Below, piece by piece: positions 36,400-48,589 of a stretch of DNA of 64,000 nucleotides. The translations under genes and the position numbers were made by a program. The notes under the pieces were generated by a model. The model was given only the letters and a program-made list of their open reading frames with translations. It did no database searches and was not told where the DNA came from. The DNA is from Desmodus rotundus. Taxonomy: Eukaryota; Chordata; Mammalia; Chiroptera; Phyllostomidae. The stretch spans positions 148,528,583-148,592,582 of the forward strand of contig NC_071390.1 of NCBI RefSeq assembly GCF_022682495.2. The letters are read 5' to 3'. How positions within the stretch are numbered: the first letter of the stretch is position 1; each line of letters opens with the position of its first letter.

Positions 36400-37980
36400 T
36401 TAAGAATTAGAAGAATAAAAAAATACTTTCCAAGTAAATTTAAAAAGAAATAAATGTAAAATAAGGAGAGGAAAGTAAAACAGAGGAAACAATGCAGCTA
36501 GAAACAGATTATATGAAAAGACTAACAAAATTGAAAACTGGCAAGATTAATCAAGGGAAAGATCACAAAGTAGTGTCTGGAGTGAAAAAGGGGATGCTAC
36601 TATACATGTTTTAAGAATGATCATCTTTATGTTAATATAATCAAAAGCTTAGATCAAATGGACAACTTTTTAGAAAAATACGGCTCACGTTGGATCAGGA
36701 AAGAATAGAAAATAAAATCATCTTAAAATATAAAGGAAAAATATTCTTACAAAGAAAAATAGCAGCTCCACACAGGTTACTAGCAAGTTCTGTGAAACCT
36801 CCAAGCAATAACAGCAAGATCCTCATTAAGGAAACTTCACTATAATGGCACTGGGGACAGGATGACTCTTTCAGTAATTGGGGTAGTTGGTTAATTAAAT
36901 GGAAAAAAAACTAAGTTGAACCACTATCTCATATTATTTGGAGAAAGCCTCTATACATAAGGTAAAGGTATAGTTAAGGTAAAACTATATTATGTTCTAA
37001 AGGTAATAGAGTAGAATATTTTCATGACTTGGAATAAATATAAAAATGCATAAAACAGCAAATGTTGGTAAATGTGACTACATCAAAGTTAACATTTTTT
37101 TCACCGATACTATAAAGAGAGTAGATATTTGTATTTAGTACATGTAAAGTTCTGCCACAGTGAAATAAAGACAAAGAACTTAATGGAAAACTGGGCAAAG
37201 GACTTGAATATGCCCTTTATAGAAGAATAACTGATTTGGCCAATAAGCATAATATAAGATATTCAACACCATGATTAATCAGGGAAGTATATATTAAAAA
37301 GAAATGAGAAGACATTACATGCCTCCTAGATTCTCAAAAATTAAAAACCAAAAATAGTGTTGCTACTTATGTGAATGTGGAAGTACTGGAACACTTAAGA
37401 AATGTTGGCAATGTTAATTGGTACATCCACTAGAAAAAAATGGACATTATTAAATAAAGTTGAAGATGCATATACACTGTGACCTGTTATAGTATCTCCA
37501 TTCCTAAATATGTCTTAAACATTTGTACAGAGATATCAGGTGATATATATAGTTGTTCATACAGCACTGTTTATAATAAAATATTCAAATAACTATCAAC
37601 AGTAGAATGGATACTGGTATACTCATATAATATAATGGGATGCAGTACTAAAAATGAATGAATTACAGCTATGCTCAACAACTTGAATTATCCCAGGAAT
37701 ATAATGTTGGGACCAAACAAACCATTGAAGAATATATAGCACAGTTCCAGTTATATAAAGTTGAAGCACATGCAACATGAAGTAATATATTGTTTAAGGA
37801 TACAGATATCATACAACTCTATAAAGAGAATGATAAATATAAAATATAGGGATGAGTGAATATAATGACGGATTTATGTTCCAAATGGGAGGGACACAGA
37901 GTAGATAGAAGTGGTAAGGGTAGCTCTATACTTACTGTTATTTATACCTTAAACTTATTTTGTAGAATTATTAATACTTA
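36400..37980 (+). mobile_element. Ancient L1 (L1M/HAL1-like) fragments
   Basis: Sense strand, highly degraded ORF2: 'AAGACTAACAAAATTGAAAA', 'GATCAAATGGACAACTTTTT', 'AACTGGGCAAAGGACTTGAA', 'GTTGGCAATGTTAATTGGTA', 'ACAGTTCCAGTTATATAAAG'. The order follows the ORF2 frame, with internal gaps. Confidence 0.7.
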
Positions 37981-38269
37981 AAAATTACTCATATTTAATA
38001 AAACATAATAATTTCTATTCATAGATGTGAGATACTCCAAAATGTATTCCTTTGTTTCAAGAGGTACAATTTTACTTTTAACATTTTTCTAAGTATTACA
38101 TTTACATGATTTTTTACTTTCATAAAATTTTCACTTATTGACCATGTTGTGAGAAGGTTAAGAAAGTCATTGCCTTACCTTACATTTTTATAACTTAAAA
38201 CATATATAATGTCTATTTTTTACACTTACATTTGTGGATATAACATTTTGTTTCAGAATATTACCATTT

Positions 38270-38510
38270 TGTTTTATTTATCAAACACTGGATAGTGTTT
38301 ATATGCCAGGCACTAAGTACTTTAGAAATATTAACTCATTTAAACTCATTAAAACCCTATAAAGAAGATATTATTATCATTTTATAAGGAAGGAAACTGG
38401 GGCAGAGAGGTTGTTGCCTAAGATCACATAACTAGTAGGTGGAGCCTGTATTCAAACCAAGGTAGGTAGCCTGGCTCCATACCATGCAGTTAACCACAAA
38501 GCTGTAAAAG
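38270..38510 (-). repeat. MIR SINE, near full length
   Basis: Antisense MIR: TATATGCCAGGCACTAAGTA, ATTATCATTTTATAAGGAAG, GATCACATAACTAGTAGGTG, TTCAAACCAAGG. Well preserved for an ancient SINE. Confidence 0.85.
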
Positions 38511-38984
38511 ACCATATGAAACAGATTTCTAAGGGGAATATGCCATCTTTTTAGTATTTTTTAATAGATTGGGGTACTGTTTTTGAAGGTTGCAGGTGTA
38601 TTGTTAGATTATGGTGAAATGATTATATAATTCCCTTTAAGAATGTTAAAAGTAATATTGGTAAGTGATGTGTTTGTAAACATTGCTTAAATTTACTCTT
38701 AAATGAAATTTGTGTCTGTACATTCATGAGATGAGAAAAGTAGATAGGTAAAAAGTACCTGTTAATTTAATTGTAGACATGCCCATATGCACAAACGATG
38801 ACAGTGCCCTTTCTTCTTCCAAAAATGAATTGATGAAGTTACCATTTAAATCAGAAAGTTTAAGTGTAGCATGTGTAAATTCCAGAAAGCAATATTTGAT
38901 TCAGGGATGAATCTTATAATAAAATTGACTGTGAATAGAGGAAATCGAGCACTTGTGATTTATGAAGATGTTAATAGTAATATT
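38511..38984. other. Intron 1, nothing recognised
   Basis: AT-rich; no feature. Confidence 0.4.
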
Positions 38985-39458
38985 CAAAAGTGACCTGAGT
39001 GTCCATCAGTAAATGAATGGATCAAAAAACTACGGTACATTTACACAATGGAATATTACATAGCAGAAAGAAAGAAGGAACTCCTACCCTTTGCAACAGC
39101 ATGGATGGAACTGGAGAATATTATGCTAGGTGAAATAAGCCATGTGGTGGAAGACAAATACCATATGATCTCACCTTTAACTGGAACCTAAATCAACAAA
39201 ACAAACAAGCAAGCAAAATACAACCAGAGACATTGAAATTAAGAACAATCTGACAGTAACCAGAAGGGAGGTGGGTGGGGATAACAGGGGGGGGGGAAAG
39301 GGGAGAAAGGTTTTGAGGAACAACTATAAAGGACACATGGACAAAACCAACAGGGGGAAATCAGGGGAGGAGATGGGGATGGCTGGGATGGGGGGGGGGA
39401 GTGGTGGGGAGTAAATGCAGACAACTGAACTTGAATAACAATAAAATAATTTTTTTAA
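38985..39458 (+). mobile_element. Young-looking bat L1 3' end
   Basis: Sense: the last part of ORF2 (GTCCATCAGTAAATGAATGG, CCCTTTGCAACAGCATGGATGG shortened), then a 3' UTR with a G-rich stretch (39265-39415) and the terminal CTTGAATAACAATAAAATAA. This tail type recurs at 52258-52392 and 54200-54346. Confidence 0.92.
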
Positions 39459-39508
39459 AAAGTAAGACCCCAGGGGTAAAGAGAAAAAATCTGACTCATC
39501 CTTTAAAG

Positions 39509-39770
39509 CAGCAAATTTCAACTTTTTTCATTTCATTGCACACATAAACTACTAACTGAAATTCTGTGGCACAACAAAAAATGTTATATTTTTTGCCAAT
39601 CTTACAAAAAATAGGTATAATTTTGATTCATTCACACCCATGGATATTGTATTGGCTGTTGTCATTTTTTAATTTGACAGTCTAAGGAAAAAGAGATCAG
39701 TGCCCCTGACTAAATAGTCATGTATTGCATGTTTTAAAAGTTCTTGCAACATACCAGTTGAAAATCCCTA
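39509..39770. mobile_element. Non-autonomous hAT transposon
   Basis: 262-bp element with TIR-like ends (CAGCAAATTTCAAC at left, GTTGAAAATCCCTA at right). Flanking 8-mers CTTTAAAG (39501-39508) and CTTGAGAG (39771-39778) match at 6 of 8 bases, as expected for a decayed 8-bp hAT duplication. Internal sequence 'GGCACAACAAAAAATGTTAT...ACAAAAAATAGGTATAATTT' is a family I associate with bat/mammal hAT elements. No ORF. Confidence 0.75.
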
Positions 39771-39794
39771 CTTGAGAGCATTGGTTCTTTTCTT

Positions 39795-41262
39795 TTAAAA
39801 TTCTATTAAAGTTGTCCCAATTTTTCTCCCTTTGTCCTCCTCTCTCCAGTCCACCCCCTGCTCTCACAGTCAAACCCCACACTGTTGTCCATGTCCATGG
39901 GTCATTCATACATGTTCTTTGACTAGTCTCTTCCCCTTCTTTCCACCATTTCCCCTCTCCCCATGCCCCTCTGGCTGCTGTCAGTCTGATACATGTTTCC
40001 ATGTCTCTGGTTCTGTTTTGCTTGTTGCTTTATTTTCATTAAATTCCTGTTACAAGTGAGATCATACCGTTTTGTCTTTCACGGGTTGGCTTCTTTCACT
40101 TAGCATAATCTCCAATTCCATCCATGCTGTTGCAAAAGGTGGGAGTTCCTTCTTTCTTTCCACTGCGTAGTGTTCCATTGTGTAAATGTACCACCGTTTT
40201 TTGATCCACATACCTGCTGATGGACACTTAGGCTGTTTCCAGCTTTTGGCAGTTGTAAATAGTGCTGTTGTGAACATAGGGGTACAAAGTTCTTTTGAAT
40301 TGGTGTTTGGGGATTCTTAGGGTACATTGCCAGCAGTGGAATCACTGGGTCGAAAGGCAGTTCCATTTTTAATTTTTCTTCTTTGTGTTAAATTACTTCA
40401 TTTTTCTTTTTTTCTTTTTATTGTTCTTCAAGTACAGTTGTCTTCCATTTTCCTGCTAACACTTCCCCCCACCCCAGCCACCCACACCTCCCACATTTGG
40501 CTTTGTCCATGGGTCCTTTATACATGTTCCTAGACGACTCTTTCCCTTCTTTCCCCAAAGATACTCCATATGTTTTCCACAGTGGCTGCACCCATCTGCA
40601 TTTCCACCAATTGTGCACTAGGGTTCCCTTTTCTCCACATCCTCACCAGCACTTGTTGTTTGTTGATTTATTAATGATGGGCTTTCTGACAGGTGTGAGG
40701 TGATATCTCACTGTCATTTTAATTTGCATGTCTCTGATGGCTAGTGATGTTGAGCATCTTTTCATTATGTCTGTGGGCCATCTGTATGTTCTCCTTGGGT
40801 AAGTGTCTAGTCTGGTCTTTTGCACATTTTTTAATTGGATTGTTTGTCTTCCTGGTATTGAGTTACATGTTCTTTATATATTTTGGAGATTAAACCTTTG
40901 TCCATTGTATCATTGGCAAATATGTTCTCCCATATGGTCACTTCCCTTTTCATTTTGATGATGGTTTCTTTAGCTGTGTAGAAGCTTTGGTGTAGTCACA
41001 TTTGTTTATGTTTTCCTTTATTTCCCTTGCCCTAGGGAATATATTGGCAAAAACATCACTACATGGAATATCTGAAACTTTACTGTCTATGTTTCTGCTA
41101 GGACTTTTGTGATATCATACCATATTTAAGCCTTTTATCCACTTTGAGTTTATTCTGGTATATGGTGTATATTGGTGGACTACTTTCATTTTTTTGCATG
41201 TACCAGTCCAGTTCTCCTAATACCATTTATTGAAGAGACTATTTTTACTTGATTATTTATGG
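39795..41262 (-). mobile_element. L1 LINE, 5'-truncated, interrupted by a second L1 3' end
   Basis: Antisense L1: 3' UTR (39795-40050), ORF2 end (CCATCCATGCTGTTGCAAAA, TGTTCCATTGTGTAAATGTA) to about 40392, a nested L1 3' end at 40393-40553, then ORF2 resumes (CTCCATATGTTTTCCACAGT) to about 41262. Confidence 0.9.
40393..40553 (-). mobile_element. Nested 5'-truncated L1 3' end
   Basis: T-rich tail, then the antisense 3' UTR type 'TTCTTCAAGTACAGTTGTC...' and 'TTTGTCCATGGGTCCTTTAT', sitting inside the ORF2 sequence of the surrounding antisense L1. About 160 bp of 3' end only. Confidence 0.75.
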
Positions 41263-41689
41263 TCATACTCTTGAGAATCTCATTAGGTTACAGGAATGTC
41301 CATATGAAGTCACAGGCTTTATAACTATTGACACATGAAAGTCTTTCCATGGGTCAACTCCTAACTCTACTCCCATTTAGAGCCTTTACTTTAGTTTTTG
41401 ACATATCTCATCCTGTAGCTGTATACTCATGCTATATGTATTTATTGTGTATAAGAATTTCAGCTTTTCTTTGTGTCACTCTTTGTTAAGTTTCAAATAG
41501 CTTAACTTCCACTGACTCATGATTTTATTAGCAGAACACGACTGTTACTGATATTTTTTTAGCTGAAACTCTGTAAATTTTCTTTCAGAGTCTCCAAAAG
41601 ACAGTGTTTCCTGCTTAATTTACTTCAGTGGCCTGTTTTTCTTTTCTAAGATCAAGTGTGTATATAATATATTGTAAGCAGTTATTTAT
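41263..41689. other. Intron 1, nothing recognised
   Basis: AT-rich; no feature. Confidence 0.4.
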
Positions 41690-41822
41690 TTTTTTTTAAA
41701 AGAGAGCTTTTGCAACTGAATAAGAGACATTTTTTTGTGAGTTCCAATAAAACTTTATTTACAAAAACAGGTGGCAGGGTGGGTTTGGCCTGAGAGCCAG
41801 TTTTCTGATTCCTGCCCCAAGC
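41690..41822. mobile_element. Old hAT (Charlie-like) fragment
   Basis: Contains CCAATAAAACTTTATTTACA followed by AAAACAGGTGGCAGGGTGGG and TTTGGCCTGAGAGCC, the well-known end of an old hAT family in mammals. Left part missing. Confidence 0.6.
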
Positions 41823-42159
41823 TCAAGGTCCACAAATAGAAATACAATGAAGCACAATTGGCAGGAATACAAAAGATAACGGTAAGAAGAGTTAGACCAG
41901 AGGAGACCCTCCCCTTTCAGTATGATTTTCCCCACTCCATATTGAACAGGGTGCAGTAGTGCAATTTCCCAAGTCCTATAGAATCATGACATGTTCAAAA
42001 CCGTCTTTTTTAAATCCTCTCACATTTTAATGCAGTTACATCTGACCGACTCTAGAGTTCTAATGTAAAAATAATTTCCCCTCAGAACTAGCAACATGGT
42101 TCTGTTGTCTTCTAGTATCCTGTATTGATGATGCAAAGTCCATTGACATTCTGCTTATT

Positions 42160-42474
42160 CTTTTTTTAAATAATTAAAAAAATTGTTCTGTTACAGTTGT
42201 CCCAATTTTCCTCTGTTGCTCTCCCCTTCCCCACCAACATCCGACTCCCACAGTCAATCCCCACTCCGTTGTCCATGTCCATCGGTCATTTATACCTGTT
42301 TGTTTACTAGACCCTTCCCAATATTGCCCCCTTATCCTTCTCCCGCCTCCCCTCTGCTCACTGTCAGTCTGTTCTTTGTTTCCATGCCTCTCGTTATGTT
42401 TTGCTTGTTTATTTGTTTTGTTCACTAGGTCCCACTTGTAGTGAAATCATATGGTATTTGTCTTTTGCTGCCTG
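42160..42474 (-). mobile_element. L1 3' end, 5'-truncated (outer copy)
   Basis: T-rich tail at 42160-42185, GTTACAGTTGTCCCAATTTT, then the C/T-rich 3' UTR down to the last ORF2 bases (ATCATATGGTATTTGTCTTT). Directly abuts the next L1 of the same orientation but a different 3' UTR type. Confidence 0.85.
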
Positions 42475-43165
42475 TCTTTTTAATTGTATATTTTTCCATT
42501 ACCACGTATCTCCCTATGTCCCCCACCCCTGCAATCACCACACTTATCCATGTCTATGAGTCTTTTTTCCTTTTTGCTTAATATCTCCACCCCTTAACAC
42601 CCCACCCCCAGAGCTGTCTGCCTGCTTTCTACCCATGAGTCTGTCTCTGTTTTGCTTGTTCAGTTTGTTCACTAGGTTCCACATATGAGTCAAATCATAT
42701 GGTATTTGTCTTTCTCTGCTGACTTACTTCACTTAGCATAATGTTCTCGAGGTCCATCCATGCTGTTGCAAAGAGTAAATTTTCTTCTTTTTCATGGCTG
42801 AGTAGAATTCCATTGTATAAATGTCCCATCATTGTTTTATCCACTCATCTACTAATGGACACTTGGGCTGTTTCCATATCTTGGCTGTTGTAAATAATGC
42901 TGCAATGCACATAGGGGTGCTTATGTTCTTTTGAATCAGTGTTTCGGGTTTCTTGGATAAATTCCCAGAAGTGGAATTTCTGCATCATAAGGCAGTTCCA
43001 TTTTTAATTTTTTGAAGTATCTCCATACTGCTTTCCACAGTGACTGCACCAATCTGCATTCCCACCAACAGTGCAAAAGATTCCCCCTTTCTCCACATCT
43101 TTGCCAGCACTTGTTTGTTGATTTATTGATAATAACCATTCTGACTGGTGTGAGAAGTAATCTTT
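42475..43165 (-). mobile_element. L1 LINE 3' part (different 3' UTR subfamily)
   Basis: Antisense: TTTTTCCATTACCACGTATC type 3' UTR, CCATCCATGCTGTTGCAAAG, CCAGAAGTGGAATTTCTGC, CCACAGTGACTGCACCAATC. The 3' UTR type is the one also found in the chimera at 61075-61303. Confidence 0.9.
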
Positions 43166-43189
43166 CTTTTTACTCTGGAAACTTTTAGG

Positions 43190-43320
43190 ATTTTTCTCTT
43201 GATCTAGGTTGTGGGTTTGATCCCTGGTCGGAGCATCTATAGTAGGCAACCTACTGATGTCTCTCTGTCAAACTGATGGTTCTGTCTCACTATCTCCCTT
43301 CCTCTCTCTCTAAAATTAGT
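43190..43320 (+). mobile_element. Ves SINE, 5'-truncated
   Basis: Sense: B-box-like GGGTTTGATCCCTGG, then a diverged middle and CTCTCTCTAAAATTAGTAAA tail. The tRNA-like A-box half is missing. Confidence 0.7.
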
Positions 43321-43334
43321 AAATGTGGAATGTG

Positions 43335-43445
43335 TCCTAAGTTGCAGGTTCAATCCCCAGGCAGGGTGCATGCAGGAGGCAACCATCGATGTTTCTCTCT
43401 CACATCGATGTTTCTCTCTTTCTCTTCCTCTCTCATTCGGTGGTT
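43335..43445 (+). mobile_element. Ves SINE, 5'-truncated (second copy)
   Basis: Sense: AGGTTCAATCCCCAGGCAGG, GGAGGCAACCATCGATGTTT and a duplicated CATCGATGTTTCTCTC unit, directly after the previous copy. No A-rich tail is seen. Confidence 0.75.
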
Positions 43446-44156
43446 ACTATTTCCAGGAAAATCAAAACATTCCTCAAAGGATCAAAGATCTCAGCCATAA
43501 AGCCAGAGGAAAGCGGGGTCAATGTGTCAGTTTTAAAGGGGCCCATCAGACCTTATTCCTCACCGCAGGTCTCCAGATTTTAAAGTGAGGGTTAGGAGGG
43601 TCAGGAGGGACAAGAAAGATGGAGGTGAATAGAGACATTTTTAAAGAACACATAAACACTGACTAATGGCTTTGACTATCAGATAATTTGGGATGTTCAG
43701 AAAGAATTCTGGGTAATTATGAAGTGTCCCACCCACTTCTCTACTGAAGACTAGGTCATATAATATATGTCATTTTATATTAGTTTACTCCATCTCGATA
43801 TAGCACAGGAGAGTAAATTACACCCTTGGCTGATTTCGAGGTATAACCCTATATGAAATGTTTCCCAGAAAGTGAGAAATATTTCTTGATTATATTTTTT
43901 AAATTAATGCAGAAATGATGTTACTCCATAATTTATTTGTGTGTATTAATTTAAGGGGCACAGAAATTTGTATTATTTTTTTCCTTTAAGATTTGGGTTA
44001 GACAAATTCTCTAGAATTATTATATTATTTCATCAATGACTTCAAGTTTCCATGTCCTCTACCAACCACCAGGATATCTTTCTTTGAAATGTCAAAATAT
44101 TTAGAGATAAAATTATTAACTTATTTTTGGTACAGACTTGAAACCATTTGGAGGAT
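43446..44156. other. Intron 1, nothing recognised
   Basis: No feature; overlapping open frames at 43276-43588 are driven by the Ves copies. Confidence 0.4.
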
Positions 44157-44172
44157 AAACTATAACTATTTA

Positions 44173-44358
44173 TTTAAAAATTTTAATTAATTTTTAGAGA
44201 GAGGGTAGGGAGGGAGAAAGAGAGGGAGAGAAACATTGATGTGTGAGAAAAATATTGCATGTGCCCCAACTCAAGCATGTGCCCAGACTGGGAATGGAAC
44301 TGGAGACCTTACACTTTTGGGGATGATGCTCAACCAACTGACCCATGCCTGTCAGGGC
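44173..44358 (-). mobile_element. Ves SINE with decayed TSD
   Basis: Minus-strand Ves with head at 44358 (GCCCTGACAGG on the minus strand). Flanks 44157-44172 and 44359-44374 match at 13 of 16 bases (AAACTATAACTATTTA versus AAACTATAGCAGTTTA). Confidence 0.9.
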
Positions 44359-44559
44359 AAACTATAGCAGTTTAAAAGTCTGGTTTTGGTTGAGTGGAGC
44401 TGCAGCTAATTTTTGAAACCCATCCATCATTAACATTTTGGTAATAGTACTACATCAGAAAGGAAAAATCACCTAACTTTTCATTTTGTTTTATATAATT
44501 TTACAGTTTGGTAGTTAATGATGAATTTGCTATTCTTGGTATGAGGTTAGCTAGTGTAA

Positions 44560-45770
44560 TGTAACAAACATTTAATGATTGCCTGTTGTATTGTGTAGGC
44601 ACTGTGGTAATTGCTAGAGATACAGTGATGGATAAAGTTGTGGTTCTGCACTTACATACTAGAATTCAGAGTGAAATGATGGAAGAGTCACAATAACAGA
44701 TATTTGTAATATGTACAGTCACTATAAAACAGAGAAGTGGAAAGAATGGCCAAAGAAAGCATTGGTGGAAGAGATACTGTCTAAACTCAGTATTAAAAGA
44801 GGGGAGAGAGACACACACAGAGGAAGAGATTGTGTGTGTATGTATGGTAATTTAGATGAGGGGGACAGAGGGGAATGGCTGAAGGGGACCAATCTAGGGG
44901 AAATCAGGAGCAAAGGAACATTGGTGAGAAAAGCATGATGTTTTCTGGAAGTGCAAGTAGATATGCGCTGTGTGGTAGAAGTAGAAAAAGGGACAGAGAG
45001 TGATGGAGAGGTATGAAACCAGGTCACGGAAAGTTTTTTTATGCCGTTTTTAGGAGCTTGAACTTTGTCTTTCATTCTGTGCTTTGGGAAGTTGTTCTGG
45101 AGTTTTAAGCAGGGACCTTTTGTATTTGTAGTTAAGTTTAACAGATTACTTGGTTAGCTGTCATAGATGATAAATTTGAAGGGAAAAAGATTGGAGGCAG
45201 GGAGTCCATTCAGAACTGGTTGACTTAATGAGAGCTGATGACAGCCTAAACTAGGGCTGTGTTAATAGAAATGGAGAAGAGGAAATAAATTTCAGACTCT
45301 TAACATTTGTTGTTGGTAAATAGTAAATTCAGCAGGACTTGATGTTTGGAAATGGTGGGTGGAGGAGAAATAGACGAGTTTAACACCATAGTTTCTAGCT
45401 GCAGTGACTGCGTGGGTGATGTGGCACGAAAGAGAGAATACATAAGTAAGGGTCCACTTAGAATCTAGGGAAGTCAGTTTTGGATATTTTGAGCCTAAGA
45501 TGATAGTGAAATAACCTATGGGGAGGTCTCACAAGGCAATTGACTTTTTGAATCTGATGCTGTGGATGTAAGTGTTTGGGGTCCCTGGGCTGGAAAAATC
45601 AGTATGTGAGAGGTGATTGAAACCATGGGACCATATAGGGAGAATATATGGACTGAGGAGAAAATTAGAAGGCAGAAGACAGGATATTGGGGAGCATCAG
45701 TTTTTCAGAGTAAAGCAAAGAAAAAGAAACCCCACAAAGGAGAGAAGAAACTAACCAAAGGCAAATTAAA
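44560..45770 (+). repeat. Ancient interspersed repeat, copy B (family unassigned)
   Basis: Begins with 'GTAGGCACTGTGGTAATTGC TAG'-like sequence and follows the same order as copies A and C: 'GGGAAGTTGTTCTGGAGTTT', 'TTTAAGCAGGGACC', 'GATTGGAGGCAGGGAGTCC', 'GGTGATTGAAACCATGGGAC'. Same orientation as copies A and C. Confidence 0.6.
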
Positions 45771-45993
45771 TAAACACTGAGCTGACTTGTGACAAGAAAC
45801 TATACATTTTTAATAGAACAAGTTGTTATATGTATTTATGATTTCCTTAGATGGTCTCTGTAGCCAAAATGAGTGATGGGGAGAAGAATGCTGCATTAAT
45901 GTGGGATTGAGGTTATGAGTTTTAGGAAAACTAATGTGTTAAATTAGAACAATTTAGATGATACACTGTGGCAAATGTTGCAGATGGTATGCT

Positions 45994-46028
45994 GTGTGTA
46001 TATATATATATATATACACACACACACA
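45994..46028. repeat. (TG/TA/CA)n microsatellite
   Basis: GTGTGTA, nine TA units, then CACACACACACA. A compound dinucleotide repeat that forms an imperfect palindrome. Confidence 0.85.
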
Positions 46029-46255
46029 TTAACTCACTTAATCCTCACCATGGAGGATTCTATTTTGAGGGGAGGGAGGTATGTTTTGTCTGCTGTATTC
46101 TCAGTGCCCAGCATATTGAATGGGCTCTAATACTTGTGGAATAAATTAGTGAATATGAAGTATTATTGTTGCCATTTTACAGATGTTTTGACATCTGTAA
46201 AGGAAGATTAAATGACTTTTGCTATTTAGTAACAGAGCTAGTAGGAAAGGAAATG
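46029..46255 (-). repeat. MIR fragment interrupted by an L2-like end
   Basis: TTAACTCACTTAATCCTCAC is MIR-like and resumes at 46160 (ATTGTTGCCATTTTACAGAT). Between them lies 'CTCAGTGCCCAGCATATTGA...GGAATAAATTAGTGAAT', an L2/MIR3-type end. Confidence 0.5.
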
Positions 46256-46649
46256 AGCCTAGGAGTGGAACTGGTAGAAAATTGAGGAATTCTAGGACTG
46301 GAGATCTCCATCAGGCAAAGTAGAAATGAAGGCATGAAAGATACAGAAGAGGAAGAAGTATGATCAGAGAGTAAAGTGTTTGAGTTCACAATTTTTTGAG
46401 GTCAGGTTGTTCTGGATGATGACAAAGGGTCAGATTTTAAGAAAGGAGTAGAATATGTTTAGGTTGAAACACTGTCTGCACTTGTATGGACATTGAAAGA
46501 ATCTAAGGTATAGACGTTTGGGTGGAGAGGAAGACTGATAACAGTTCTCAATAAACAAGAAGCTATTATATGGAGATATATAGATTAGGAAGCATAGGGA
46601 ATGGAATAGGTGAATGTCATTGTGGGGTTTTTTTGTTTGTTTTGGTTTG
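46256..46649. other. Intron 1, nothing recognised
   Basis: Purine-rich sequence without a named feature; the end is a T/G-rich tract (46628-46660). Confidence 0.4.
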
Positions 46650-46775
46650 TTTTTTTTAGTTACAGCTTGTTTTTTTTATTGCACTTGTTGGGATGACATT
46701 GGTTAATAAGACCATAGAGGTCTCAAGTGTACAACTCTATAACACATCATCTACATATTTTAACATAGGTTAAGG
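46650..46775 (-). mobile_element. L1-associated 3' end, 5'-truncated
   Basis: T-runs followed by TTGGGATGACATTGGTTAAT and AGTGTACAACTCTATAACAC. The reverse complement is the same 3' end seen in sense at 56707-56850, 59700-59830 and 63405-63541. Confidence 0.8.
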
Positions 46776-48446
46776 TTAGATCTGGTTTGCTGAAAAGACA
46801 GTGATATAAACTGGGTTTGCCAAATATGATTTTTTCTCCTGAATATGGATAATCTTACTGGAAAGCTTCAAAAATACTCAGAATATGAATACAAAAGTTT
46901 TAAGTTTGGCCTCATATTCCAGCCATACTTAAGGTATGAATTCCAATTGTTACGGTTTTTTTCCTGCAGAAAAACCCACTTCACTTTTTTTAATTGGGTA
47001 TATTGTAGCAGAGCATAATTTTTGTTTGTGTTGGTAGCAGCATGGTTCACCTCTTCTTTACTAGCTGTTAATTATACATCCCCAAAGATGTTACAAACAA
47101 AATGTACTTGTTCTTTTAAATCTTTAGCTACTGCCCTGTAGATTGCTATTTGTTTCCTGTTCCCTACCTGACCCTTTTATTATCCCTCTCTTCCAAGTCT
47201 CTTTTTGAATACGTGTGTTTTAAGAAGCTCTTGAGAACTTTCTACATTACATTGTGTCACAGAAAAAAGTAAAATTAATTTTAGCACTAAATTATACTTA
47301 ATGTTTTAAGTTGAGCATTTTCAGTGTTTTGATAACCTAAGCAGTCAATTCTGTTTCACTTTTTAAAAATATTTCATTTGCTTTGAAAGGCTCTAATTTC
47401 TTTTCATATATTTTGATAGCATTGTAATTTCTGTTCTATTTCCCTTCAGAAAATATAAAAATTCAGTAGTTTATTATGGGATTGTGTTAAACTTGAAATT
47501 TCATAATTCATCATATTAATTTAAAGCATTGTAAAATTTTTATTTTGTGGTTGTAAAGTTATGTCCACTTGTACTTTTGTGTGTGTGTGTTTCCTGCAAA
47601 TGAGTATCATCCTATGAATAGCTCTTAGGAAATTCAAGGTAATCAAATACATTATAAAATGTGTTTGTATAATGGAAAGGATGGAGGAGATGCCTTTTAA
47701 AGCAGATGTACTGTGATTTTGTGGTTTTCTATATTCAGCCCACTTTATATCTTAGTGAGGAGTAGCTGAAATACTGCTAAATGACCTTTGACACAGAACC
47801 CAGGATGTACGAGTATGATTTTCCCTTTCACCTCCTTTGTAAACCTAAATGCTTGCTTGTCAAATCAGTTGTGTGTTTAGATCTTTTTATTGAATGTGCC
47901 TTGAGGAGAACAAAGCTTGGGGTCAATTTAGCATAATCCCACATTTATCTTGTTCTATTACAGAGATTTTCTGGGGGATGGGTGAGTTTTCTGAGTGTAG
48001 GTGGACTTGTTGTCTTCTCCATACTTTTCCCTGCAGCCTTATTGGGTCATAGTGATTTCCATACAGTAAAAGAAAGCAGAATACATGGGTTGTTTGTTGG
48101 TATTTGTGGTTCCAATTTGATCCAAGTACCTCTGTTGTATAATAAGCAGATTACCTGACAACTTAAGTCAAGGCACTATTTTCAGAAGTATCTAACTTTC
48201 TCTTTATCAATAAACTAGACTAGATTGTCTCATAGTAGTTAATACCATTAGAGGTTTTTCATGTGTTCAAGTCTATGGATAGTATTGAATATATATTAAA
48301 TTGTGTTTTTCTCTGTCAATTTTTATAAATCTGGTAAGTTGCCAATTTGTCAAGTCTTAAGTATAAAATACTTAAATATAAACTACTTTAAAAAGTATTT
48401 AATTTTTAATTACTATTTTAACTTCACAGTAATGAAGATTGAAAAT
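46776..48446. other. Intron 1, nothing recognised
   Basis: AT-rich. Short (TG)n at 47578-47590. No gene or repeat recognised. Confidence 0.4.
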
Positions 48447-48508
48447 TCTTTTTTTAAATTGTTGTTCAGTTACAGTTGTCCCACCTTTTCCCCATTGCTC
48501 ACCCCTTG
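48447..48508 (-). mobile_element. Very short L1 3' end
   Basis: CTTTTTTTAAATTGTTGTTC then AGTTACAGTTGTCCCACCTT TTCCCC-like sequence. About 60 bp of the antisense bat L1 3' terminus, the shortest copy in the window. Confidence 0.7.
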
Positions 48509-48589
48509 AATTTAGTCTTTTAAAGTTTCTGATTTAGGTTCTGATAATCTATTTGAAAATTAGGAGTATGCTTAGGCTCATGTGACTTT

